Below, in pieces: positions 29,547 through 36,838 of a DNA stretch of 64,000 bases. This stretch comes from Bacillus sp. Marseille-P3661. GTDB taxonomy: Bacteria; Bacillota; Bacilli; Bacillales; Bacillaceae_J. Numbering within the stretch: position 1 is the stretch's first letter; each line of letters starts with the position of its first letter. The notes under the pieces are model-generated. The model saw only the letters and a list, made by a program, of their open reading frames with translations. It was not told where the DNA came from and searched no databases. The stretch is from assembly GCF_900240995.1 (NCBI RefSeq), contig NZ_LT965955.1, forward strand, positions 124,001 through 188,000, given 5' to 3'. The translations under genes were made by a program, and so were the position numbers.

Positions 29547-30209
29547 TTGGGGTTTGAAGAAGAATACCAAGCATTTTTGAATGCTCATTTGCAGGCTAGA
29601 AATGGTGAACGGTTACGGCGATTACAAGATGGTCACAACCAGGCTGAAATGTTGTTTTTGAAGCAAGTATGGTGGCCCTTATTTTACAATTTTCGATACC
29701 TCCATCCTGAATATGAAATCAATGATTTCAAGGATGGCACAAGATATTTGGATTTTGCTTATATTCGTCCTGCCATCCGGATTTGTATTGAGGTCGACGG
29801 GTATGGCCCTCACTTAAAAAACATAAGCAGATGGCAATTTTCCGACAGCCTGGAACGCCAAAACCAGTTGGTGATTGACGGATGGACTGTGATCCGCTTT
29901 TCTTATGACCAAGTTAAAGAGAGGCCGCGTCTATGCCAACAGATTGTTCAGCAAGTGATTGGCCGATGGCTGGGTGATGTACTGGACCAGACTTCTTTAT
30001 CCTTTAGAGAAAAGGAAGTGCTGCGGCTAGCGATTCGAAAAGGAGAAGACATATCTCCCATAGAAGTCCAGAAGTATTTAAAGCTAAGTGACAAGACGGT
30101 AAGAAAGGTGCTTTCTCAACTAGTCGATAAAAAGATGCTTATTCCCGCATCTGGGATCACGAGGATTCGTTCTTATCAGTTGGCGGATCAGGTTAAGCGC
30201 CCGATCTGA
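29547..30209 (+). CDS. DUF559/Vsr-like nuclease fused to a winged-helix domain
   Basis: A 220-residue protein. Residues about 55-135 carry a PD-(D/E)XK-type signature of the DUF559 family: D in RYLDFAYI, then ICIEVDGYGPH. A C-terminal winged helix follows (FREKEVLRLAIRKGEDISPIEVQKYL). Start TTG 29547 lies nine bases after AAGGAGG; a nearby ATG is out of frame. Nothing next to it looks like a methylase or toxin partner. The 3' end and following 220 bp are duplicated in decayed form after rlmH, suggesting a mobile or recombining unit. Its role is unknown. Confidence 0.65.
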   Translation: MGFEEEYQAFLNAHLQARNGERLRRLQDGHNQAEMLFLKQVWWPLFYNFRYLHPEYEINDFKDGTRYLDFAYIRPAIRICIEVDGYGPHLKNISRWQFSDSLERQNQLVIDGWTVIRFSYDQVKERPRLCQQIVQQVIGRWLGDVLDQTSLSFREKEVLRLAIRKGEDISPIEVQKYLKLSDKTVRKVLSQLVDKKMLIPASGITRIRSYQLADQVKRPI

Positions 30210-30432
30210 TAAATAGGCGGACAAATTTCGCTTAAGTGCTAAACTGCACGGAAAATAACTTAAATAGACGGAGAGATTCCGCCTATTGACTCAAAAAATT
30301 TGAAAATGGGGGATTTTGACTTACATAACCGGAAAAACTCCACTTAAATCCCCCCCAAATGGTCCCAAGTCTGCATCTAACCGGAAAAACTCCGCTTATT
30401 TTAGTATTGGGGATCACTTGTTCTCAATGAAG
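30190..30432 (+). repeat. Hairpin-rich tail element following the DUF559 gene
   Basis: Sequence after the stop contains repeated short palindromes of the form CGGA-N4/5-TCCG (for example near 30273, 30331 and 30383). It is shared with 27980-28190. It resembles repeat arrays tied to a coding gene more than a terminator. Confidence 0.6.
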
Positions 30433-30812
30433 GGCATGCCTTCTTATTTAAGAAAGTGAGCAAAGGTTTTATGCAATTTACTATCATATCATGATTTGAT
30501 ATTCAAAACTTATAAGAACTTCAAATTAAGCAAAGGGTGAAATCGAACGGCATGATTCGGTTGGGAATGAAATACAACGAATACGTTAAAACCGCCAGTT
30601 AACTTGATGCGGTGGACCGTATCATAAGTAGCTAATGAACTTGATCTTTATTAGAGGGGGAGCCGATTTTCTTATGCAATTCAAAGGGTAGAATCAAAAC
30701 GAATTGATGATACTGTGGGAGGAGTCCTAGCTATATATTAGAACATGAGTTTTATAGTTATGAAAATCATTTTTAGATTTTAGTATTAATAAATGGTTTG
30801 CTTTGAAGTCAA
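30433..30812. other. About 380 bp with no recognisable gene
   Basis: No coding frame with a start and ribosome-binding site was seen on either strand. The stretch separates the DUF559 unit from the polyamine/nucleosidase region. Confidence 0.5.
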
Positions 30813-30872
30813 AAAGTCACTCCTCATTATAAAATGATCCTTTGTAAGGAATTTTATTAATGGAAGTGACTT
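30813..30872 (-). terminator. Terminator of the nucleosidase gene
   Basis: On the minus strand AAGTCACTTCC and GGAGTGACTT pair around a roughly 38-nt interior and are followed by TTTTTGA. It lies 12 nt after the stop codon. Confidence 0.6.
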
Positions 30873-30883
30873 AATCATTTTTT

Positions 30884-31696
30884 TTATTCCATATTTTCTA
30901 GCATATTTTCAATAATTGATGACGAGTTGTTTACAGCCATTTGTTTGAAATCTTCCCATTTCATAACAGCTTCTTCACCAGCATCATCTGAAGCGGAGCG
31001 GATTACAAGATATGGAATCTCGTTTAAATGAGCTACTTGTCCAACTGCGCCGCCTTCCATTTCAACTACGTAAGCATTGAATGTATTAAGAATCCATTCA
31101 CTTTTTTCAGCACTTGCGATAAATTGATCACCTGTTGCGATTCTTCCTTTAAAAACATTTGTACCTTCTGGTAAATTCTTAGCTGCTTCTTCTGCTAGAG
31201 CAATCAGCTCTTCATCAGCATTAAAGTAGCCAATGTCCATTCGAGGAATAATGCCAGGCTCGTAACCTTTGGCCGTTTCATCCATGTCATGTTGAACTGT
31301 ATCAGTTGAAATAACGATATCTCCGAGGTTTACGTCAGGATGAATAGCACCAGCAATCCCTGAATTAATAAGTTTGTCTACATTAAAATGACTAACTAAA
31401 AGTTGTGCAGCCATCGTAGCGTTTACTTTACCAATCCCAGATTGAACAAGGACGATATTCTGTCCTTTTAATGTACCTTTATAAAATGTCATTCCGGCGA
31501 TATCCTCTGTTTCTTCTACTTCCATATGAGAATGTAGAATTTCAATTTCTTCTGCCATAGGACCGATAATTCCAACTATATTAGCATCTTTCGGTTCAGG
31601 GGGTGCATTTTCTACACCTTGTTGTGAGCATCCGATTAGTAAACTACCGCATAATAAAATCAAGAGCAGATGTTTAGTGTTTTTCAAAATGTTCAT
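30884..31696 (-). CDS. MTA/SAH nucleosidase exported as a lipoprotein
   Basis: A 270-residue protein of the 5'-methylthioadenosine/S-adenosylhomocysteine nucleosidase family, which releases adenine from MTA and SAH. Family landmarks are VGIIGPMAEEIE at the start of the domain, SGIGKVNA, NSGIAGAI, the VVEMEGGAVGQVA substrate loop and RSASDDAG with the catalytic aspartate. It carries a lipoprotein signal peptide with lipobox LLIGC (cysteine about 23), so it should be anchored outside the cell, unlike the usual cytosolic enzyme. A paired PurR box covers its promoter region. It lies near polyamine genes, whose aminopropyl reactions make MTA. Confidence 0.88.
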   Translation of the reverse strand: MNILKNTKHLLLILLCGSLLIGCSQQGVENAPPEPKDANIVGIIGPMAEEIEILHSHMEVEETEDIAGMTFYKGTLKGQNIVLVQSGIGKVNATMAAQLLVSHFNVDKLINSGIAGAIHPDVNLGDIVISTDTVQHDMDETAKGYEPGIIPRMDIGYFNADEELIALAEEAAKNLPEGTNVFKGRIATGDQFIASAEKSEWILNTFNAYVVEMEGGAVGQVAHLNEIPYLVIRSASDDAGEEAVMKWEDFKQMAVNNSSSIIENMLENME

Positions 31697-31751
31697 GTTT
31701 AGTTTCTCCTTATGATGTGATTTTTATTATTTTAGATCTAAAACAATAATT

Positions 31752-31793
31752 TAGGCGAACGTTTTAAAAAAATATAAATATAATGTTCGGTTT
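31752..31793. promoter_or_regulatory. Candidate PurR operator upstream of the nucleosidase gene
   Basis: GCGAACG (CGAAC core 31756-31760) and TGTTCGG (GTTCG core 31785-31789) form an inverted pair with 24 nt between cores, identical to the purA spacing. Read on the minus strand, the second arm AAAACCGAACATT fits the PurBox consensus WAWWCCGAACWWT at every position; the first arm is weaker. It overlaps the predicted transcription start. Confidence 0.65.
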
Positions 31794-31795
31794 TT

Positions 31796-31823
31796 ATTGT
31801 ACTATAAACAAAAAAAATTTCAA
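31796..31823 (-). promoter_or_regulatory. Promoter of the nucleosidase gene
   Basis: On the minus strand TTGAAA and TACAAT are separated by 16 bp, with the predicted start near 31789, inside the PurR operator. Confidence 0.6.
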
Positions 31824-31913
31824 TTATTTTTATGAAATTTATAATATTCAGGATAAAATACCTATGGTATAAGTAAAAATTACCTTAAGGTATTCACCGG
31901 CACTATAATGAGT

Positions 31914-31957
31914 AAAAAAAGCACTGCTCCTATGCATAAGGAACAATGCTTTTTTCT
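31914..31957 (-). terminator. Terminator of the BCCT transporter gene
   Basis: Read on the minus strand, AAAAAAGCA and TGCTTTTTTT enclose an inner TCC/GGA pairing, with a T-run on the distal side. It is nine bases from the stop. Confidence 0.85.
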
Positions 31958-31966
31958 ATCTTCTTG

Positions 31967-33466
31967 TTATATATCTTTTGAATAGCGAGGATGAGTTTCT
32001 GACTGTATGCTCTTAAAAAAGGACATCCCCATTAGAATAATGACAATGGCAAAAGGCAGCGCTGCTATGATCAGCATATTTTGTAAGCCTTGTGTTCCAC
32101 CAAAGTAAACGACAATTGCTGCTATCGTTGATTGAATCAACCCCCATGTAATTTTCACCGAATTACCAGGATTTAAAAGACCGTTTGTACTTAACATCCC
32201 TAGTACGAATGTGGCCGAATCTGCAGAAGTAATAAAGAAAATTGCAATGACGATAATCGTCAACATTGACATTAACGTTCCTAGGGGATACTCAGTCAGT
32301 ACCCCGAATGTGGATGTCTCTAATGTAAATTTTGAAATAGTTTGGATCCCAAGCTGTTCCAATCGTAATGCAGAAACCCCGAAGACCGCGAAAAATATGA
32401 AACATACCAATGATGGTAAGAGTAGAACACCAAATAGGAACTCTTTTACTGTTCGTCCTTTTGAAATTCTGGCAATGAAAATTCCAACGAATGGTGCCCA
32501 AGAGATCCACCATGCCCAGTAAAAAATCGTCCAATTATTGATCCAAGTTCGATTTTCTTCATTTAAGGGAGCAAGCCTTAAACTCATTTCGAAGAAGTCA
32601 GAGATATAGCTGCCAAGCGTGTGTGTAAACATATTAAGGATATACATTGATGGACCCATAAGGAACAGAAGAATTAGTAGCAGTATGGCTAATGCCATAT
32701 TCATATTACTTAAGTATTTGATTCCTCGTCCAACCCCGGACCATGCTGACCAGATGAACAAGATGGTTGCAATAGCGAGAACAATTAATTGGGTAGTAAA
32801 ACTATTTGGGATGGCAAACAAAAAGGATAGTCCGCCAGTAATTTGTGCGGAACCAAAACCGAGTGTTGCAGCTACACCTACTATAGTCGCGAATACGGCT
32901 AACACATCAATCCATTTTCCGAATGCCCCTCTCATGCGTTTCTCACCAAATATAGGCGTGAGCGTTGCACTAATTAGACCAGGAGCTCCGCGATTAAATT
33001 TGAAGTAGGCTAGTACTAATCCGACAATTCCGTAGACTGCCCAGGCATGTATACCCCAGTGAAAAAATGAATACTTAAGTGCTTCTTTTATAGCCGTATT
33101 GGATCCTTCTTCATTTAATGGACTGTTGACAAATGCATGTGATATCGGTTCAGCAGTTGTCCAGAAGACTAATCCCATCCCCATACCAGCACTAAATAGC
33201 ATTGCAAACCAAGAAGGCCTGCTAAATTCGGGCTCGTCATCCTTCTTTCCTAGTTTCAAATTACCGAAACGAGAGAACATCAAGTAAACACAGAAAAGAA
33301 GAATGGCGATAACAACTAATAAATAAAACCAACCAAAATCATTTAAGATTCGACTCGTTAAGTTTGCTGTCAACGAGTTTAAATTTTTTGGAGCAATGGC
33401 TCCCCATATGACAACTATTAATGAAATAGCTGTAGCATACCAAAATACTTTTGTTGTTTTTTTCAT
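31967..33466 (-). CDS. BCCT-family betaine/choline/carnitine transporter
   Basis: A 499-residue, twelve-helix secondary transporter. It has the glycine-rich SAGMGMGLVFWTTAEP segment and the aromatic substrate box WAWWISWAPFVGIFIARISKGRTV typical of BCCT carriers such as OpuD and BetL. The GMGMG version favours betaine-type rather than choline substrates in some members, but specificity cannot be settled here. The C-terminal regulatory tail is short. AAGAGGTGAAG precedes the ATG. Confidence 0.9.
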   Translation of the reverse strand: MKKTTKVFWYATAISLIVVIWGAIAPKNLNSLTANLTSRILNDFGWFYLLVVIAILLFCVYLMFSRFGNLKLGKKDDEPEFSRPSWFAMLFSAGMGMGLVFWTTAEPISHAFVNSPLNEEGSNTAIKEALKYSFFHWGIHAWAVYGIVGLVLAYFKFNRGAPGLISATLTPIFGEKRMRGAFGKWIDVLAVFATIVGVAATLGFGSAQITGGLSFLFAIPNSFTTQLIVLAIATILFIWSAWSGVGRGIKYLSNMNMALAILLLILLFLMGPSMYILNMFTHTLGSYISDFFEMSLRLAPLNEENRTWINNWTIFYWAWWISWAPFVGIFIARISKGRTVKEFLFGVLLLPSLVCFIFFAVFGVSALRLEQLGIQTISKFTLETSTFGVLTEYPLGTLMSMLTIIVIAIFFITSADSATFVLGMLSTNGLLNPGNSVKITWGLIQSTIAAIVVYFGGTQGLQNMLIIAALPFAIVIILMGMSFFKSIQSETHPRYSKDI

Positions 33467-33663
33467 GCTTCACCTCTTAATAATAAATATCAGTTTTGGG
33501 CAGTATGGAACCTTATATATAGTACCATAAATTTAATTGTTATGTTGATATAGCATTAGACTAGTTTTGAATGGAGCAAAAGTTAATATAGTTAAAATCA
33601 TAGCAGTCTTAGAAATATTGCTTAAAATAGAGAAGCCAGTTAAGGTTAACAAAACTGATGGCA

Positions 33664-33703
33664 TAAAAAAAGCCCAGGTTCTTTTTCAGAATCTGGGCTT
33701 TTA
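33664..33703 (-). terminator. Terminator of the carboxy(nor)spermidine operon
   Basis: AAAAAAGCCCAG and CTGGGCTTTT form a strong stem with inner TTCT/AGAA pairing. A-run and T-run on either side allow use on the minus strand 35 nt after the stop. Confidence 0.85.
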
Positions 33704-33737
33704 AGAGCTATTATGTTTACAGAGTAACAAAAAATTT

Positions 33738-34865
33738 TTACGAAAGTCTCATCTTAAAGTCTTGATAGCTAAATTGACGTACAACATTACAATCGCCATC
33801 TTTCTTTTTCACAGCAATAGCTGGTAATGACATACCGTTGAAGGTTGTGTTTTTGACCATTGTGTAAATTGCCATATCACCGAATACTAAGCGATCGCCA
33901 CTCTTTAATGGTTGATCAAAAGAGTAGTCACCAATTACATCACCAGTAAGGCAAGTTTGCCCGCCAAGACGGTAAGAGTATGATTTTTCGCCGACTTCAC
34001 CTGATCCAAATAGAGGAGGACGATACGGCATTTCTAACACATCGGGCATATGGCATGATGCTGATGTGTCAAGAATAGCAATCTCCATTCCGTTTTGAAT
34101 CGTATCAAGAACTGTTGTAACTAGATAACCTGCATTAAGCGCTACGGCTTCACCTGGCTCAAGATAAACTTCCAAACCATACTTATCTTGCATTTTCTTA
34201 ATACATGCTTCTAATCGTGGAATATCATAATCTTCTCTTGTTATATGATGGCCACCACCGAAGTTAATCCACTTCATTTGAGGTAGCCACTCGCCAAATT
34301 TTTCTTCTACTGCATTAAGAGTTGTTTCTAAATCGTCTGAGTTCTGCTGACAAAGTGTGTGGAAGTGTAATCCATCAACACCATCAAGTAAATCAGGACG
34401 AAAGTATTCTCTTATAACACCAAATCTTGAACCTGGCGTACATGGATCATAGATTGCATGCCCAATTTGAGTCGAGCATTCTGGGTTAATACGCAAGCCG
34501 ACACTTCTGCCAGCTGCAAGTGCTTTATCTTTAAACTTTTCTAATTGCGAAAAGGAATTAAAAATAATATGATCGCATATTGAAATGATTTCATCTATTT
34601 CATCTTCACGATAGGCAGGGGAAAAGACATGATTTTCTTTCCCCATTTCTTCATACCCTAGGCGGGCTTCGAGTAAGCCGCTCGCTGTCGTACCACTTAA
34701 ATACTCTCCAATGAGAGGATACATTGAATACATTGAAAATGCTTTTTGAGCTAAAACAATCTTACATCCTGTACGTTTCATTACCCCGTTTAGGATCTTT
34801 AAATTTTTTTCCAGAAGACCTTCATCGACTACATAACATGGTGTTGGTAATTCTTCAAACCGCAT
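33738..34865 (-). CDS. nspC: Carboxynorspermidine/carboxyspermidine decarboxylase
   Basis: A 375-residue fold-type III PLP decarboxylase that converts carboxynorspermidine or carboxyspermidine to norspermidine or spermidine. The opening ELPTPCYVVDE and the cofactor lysine K41 in LAQKAFS are characteristic. HFHTLCQQ, NFGGGHH, LEPGEAV and the active-site DTSASCHMPDVLEMPYRP complete the site. The start lies one base after the stop of the partner dehydrogenase, so the genes form a tight operon. Together they replace the decarboxylated-SAM route with one using aspartate semialdehyde. Confidence 0.93.
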   Translation of the reverse strand: MRFEELPTPCYVVDEGLLEKNLKILNGVMKRTGCKIVLAQKAFSMYSMYPLIGEYLSGTTASGLLEARLGYEEMGKENHVFSPAYREDEIDEIISICDHIIFNSFSQLEKFKDKALAAGRSVGLRINPECSTQIGHAIYDPCTPGSRFGVIREYFRPDLLDGVDGLHFHTLCQQNSDDLETTLNAVEEKFGEWLPQMKWINFGGGHHITREDYDIPRLEACIKKMQDKYGLEVYLEPGEAVALNAGYLVTTVLDTIQNGMEIAILDTSASCHMPDVLEMPYRPPLFGSGEVGEKSYSYRLGGQTCLTGDVIGDYSFDQPLKSGDRLVFGDMAIYTMVKNTTFNGMSLPAIAVKKKDGDCNVVRQFSYQDFKMRLS

Positions 34866-34866
34866 C

Positions 34867-36105
34867 TTAATAAACGAGCTCCGGCTCTTTATCTTTTATA
34901 GGTTCTGAATCGACAAGCTCTGGATTAAAGTCTTCTTGCCATGGAAGTCCCCATTTGTTTAAAGCTTCCATGAATGGATCTGGATCAAATTCTTCGATAT
35001 TGTAAACGCCCGGTTTATTCCACTTACCAGTCAAGATCATAGCTGCACCAATCATTGCAGGTACACCTGTAGTATAAGAGATTGCTTGTGAGCCTACTTC
35101 TTTATAGCATTCTTGATGGTCACAAACATTATATACATAATAAGTTTTTTCTTTTCCATCTTTTTTACCTTTAAAGATACAACCGATATTTGTTTTCCCA
35201 ACTGTTCTTGGACCAAGGGAAGCTGGATCTGGTAGTACTGCTTTTAAGAATTGAAGCGGAATAATTTGCTTTCCTTCAAATTCAATTGGCTCGATTGAAG
35301 TCATTCCCACATTCTCTAGGCACTTTAAGTGTGTAAGGTAGCTTTGGCCAAATGTCATGAAGAAACGGATACGCTTAAGTCCTGGGATGTTTTGCGCAAG
35401 AGATTCAAGCTCTTCATGGTATAATAAATACATATCTTTCTCGCCAACTTCAGCGAAGTTATAAGTTCTTTTAATCTCCATTGGTTTAGTTTCGATCCAT
35501 TCACCATTTTCCCAATATCTTCCGTTAGCTGATACTTCACGAATATTGATTTCAGGATTGAAATTTGTTGCAAACGGATAACCATGGTCTCCGCCATTAC
35601 AATCAAGGATATCGATGTACTCGATTTCATCAAAATGATGTTTAAGTGCATAAGCAGAGAATACACCTGTTACGCCTGGGTCAAAGCCACTTCCTAAAAG
35701 AGCTGTAATTCCAGCTTGTTCAAAACGTTCGCGATATTCCCATTGCCATTTGTATTCGAACTTTGCTGTATCTTCTGGCTCGTAGTTTGCTGTATCCATA
35801 TAATGCGTTTTTGTTGCAAGGCAAGCATCCATGATTGTTAAATCTTGATACGGTAATGCTAAATTCATTACGATATCAGGCTTTACTTCCTCAATTAAAG
35901 CAATTAACTCATCTACATTGTTTGCATCGACTTGTGCAGTTGTAATTTTTGTCTTGCCACCATCTAATTTAGCTTTTAACTCATCACATTTAGATTTTGT
36001 ACGACTTGCGATACAAATCTCTTCAAATACTTCACTGTTTTGAACACATTTGTGAATAGCTACTGATGCTACTCCACCACAACCAATAATAAGTGCTTTT
36101 CCCAT
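34867..36105 (-). CDS. Carboxynorspermidine/carboxyspermidine dehydrogenase (synthase)
   Basis: A 412-residue saccharopine-dehydrogenase-like enzyme that reductively condenses a diamine (diaminopropane or putrescine) with aspartate beta-semialdehyde. The N-terminal Rossmann motif GCGGVA is at residues 9-14; GSGFDPGVT and the NFNPEINIREVSANGRYWE region follow as in CANSDH/CASDH. Generic annotation as saccharopine dehydrogenase would be misleading given the adjacent nspC. Whether the product is norspermidine or spermidine cannot be told from sequence. A structured leader RNA with a terminator precedes the gene. Confidence 0.9.
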   Translation of the reverse strand: MGKALIIGCGGVASVAIHKCVQNSEVFEEICIASRTKSKCDELKAKLDGGKTKITTAQVDANNVDELIALIEEVKPDIVMNLALPYQDLTIMDACLATKTHYMDTANYEPEDTAKFEYKWQWEYRERFEQAGITALLGSGFDPGVTGVFSAYALKHHFDEIEYIDILDCNGGDHGYPFATNFNPEINIREVSANGRYWENGEWIETKPMEIKRTYNFAEVGEKDMYLLYHEELESLAQNIPGLKRIRFFMTFGQSYLTHLKCLENVGMTSIEPIEFEGKQIIPLQFLKAVLPDPASLGPRTVGKTNIGCIFKGKKDGKEKTYYVYNVCDHQECYKEVGSQAISYTTGVPAMIGAAMILTGKWNKPGVYNIEEFDPDPFMEALNKWGLPWQEDFNPELVDSEPIKDKEPELVY

Positions 36106-36229
36106 TTTCTAGTCTCCTCACTAAATAGATTTTCAAATAAAAGAGGTAGTCGATAACAACGAAACTAGTAAAACAACAATTCGTTGGGAAAAAGATCGTT
36201 ATCATAACCCCTCAATAATTTCTCAAAAC

Positions 36230-36665
36230 ACAAAAAGCAAGTGTGAAACGCATGACCGCGCACAACACTTGCTTTAGATATAATCATCAATATTAAAAAG
36301 ACATAAGTTAACTATGACAGAGTCATATGTAATCGTCTATCATAAAAGTTCAACAATATTATGATAGGAAGCTCTTTAATATTCAAAATATATCATAATA
36401 GGGATCAGAGTCTATATAGCAAATAATTTACTTTTACTACTCTTATTGACCGTTTCACAAGTTGTTGTGCTAACGCACTGGTTGTAAAGTAACCAACTTA
36501 TAAAATTTGAGCTTTTAACTCAATCAATAAGGCAACTAAAGTTGCCAATCGGCATTTGACCCGGCTGTCCGTATGGCCTTAACTTCGAATAGAAGTGGTC
36601 AAAATTATCTGCTTGGAAAGATCTGATGTATATATTGAATATTCGCTTTCCAATTAACGCTACTC
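36230..36665 (-). promoter_or_regulatory. Candidate riboswitch/attenuator leader of the carboxy(nor)spermidine operon
   Basis: Read on the minus strand, a promoter-like TTGATA-16-TAAGCT near 36690-36663 starts a leader of about 550 nt. It contains several helices. TTGGAAAG pairs with CTTTCCAA, and TTTGACC pairs with GGTCAAA around an inner ACTTC/GAAGT hairpin. GGCAAC/GTTGCC has a TTTA loop. Downstream, the segment at 36458-36470 (GCACAACAACTTG) can pair with one arm of the terminator at 36260-36271 (CAAGTGTTGTGC) with a one-base bulge. That would be a switch between anti-terminator and terminator. No riboswitch class I know matches. A T-box was considered and rejected. Confidence 0.6.
36234..36275 (-). 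terminator. Leader terminator upstream of the carboxy(nor)spermidine operon
   Basis: On the minus strand, AAAGCAAGTGT and ACACTTGCTTT form a perfect 11-base stem followed by TTGTGTTTT. It lies about 130 nt before the dehydrogenase start codon, not after a gene, which suggests attenuation. Confidence 0.8.
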
Positions 36666-36728
36666 TAGCTTAACACATTTCATTCAAATATCAAGAGGTA
36701 AATTAATAAAAATTTTATAAAAGATTTC

Positions 36729-36786
36729 TTGTTCGAACAAAAAAAGGAAATTAGCTTCGAATAGTATATATAATAGTATTTTCGAA
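36729..36786. promoter_or_regulatory. TTCGAA-containing inverted repeats and -10 element before the second ftsZ
   Basis: The palindrome TTGTTCGAACAA (36729-36740) and two further TTCGAA cores, near 36756 and 36783, surround a TATAAT at 36769-36774. The latter two are arranged as an inverted repeat around that -10. This looks like an operator for a dimeric repressor, but no known consensus fits. Confidence 0.45.
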
Positions 36787-36838
36787 TATTCCTTGAATTG
36801 TGTTAACATATGGTTTTTGATAGTTAGGAGGAATTATC

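Noticed and set aside
27918-30432. CRISPR-like array from the repeated CGGA-TCCG units
   Set aside because: Units are short, irregularly spaced and palindromic, with no constant-length spacers and no cas genes.
36106-36690. T-box leader for the carboxy(nor)spermidine operon, because of an AGAGTAGTA element
   Set aside because: The obligatory AGGGTGG-NACCGCG antiterminator bulge is absent, and the element lies downstream of the main structured region.
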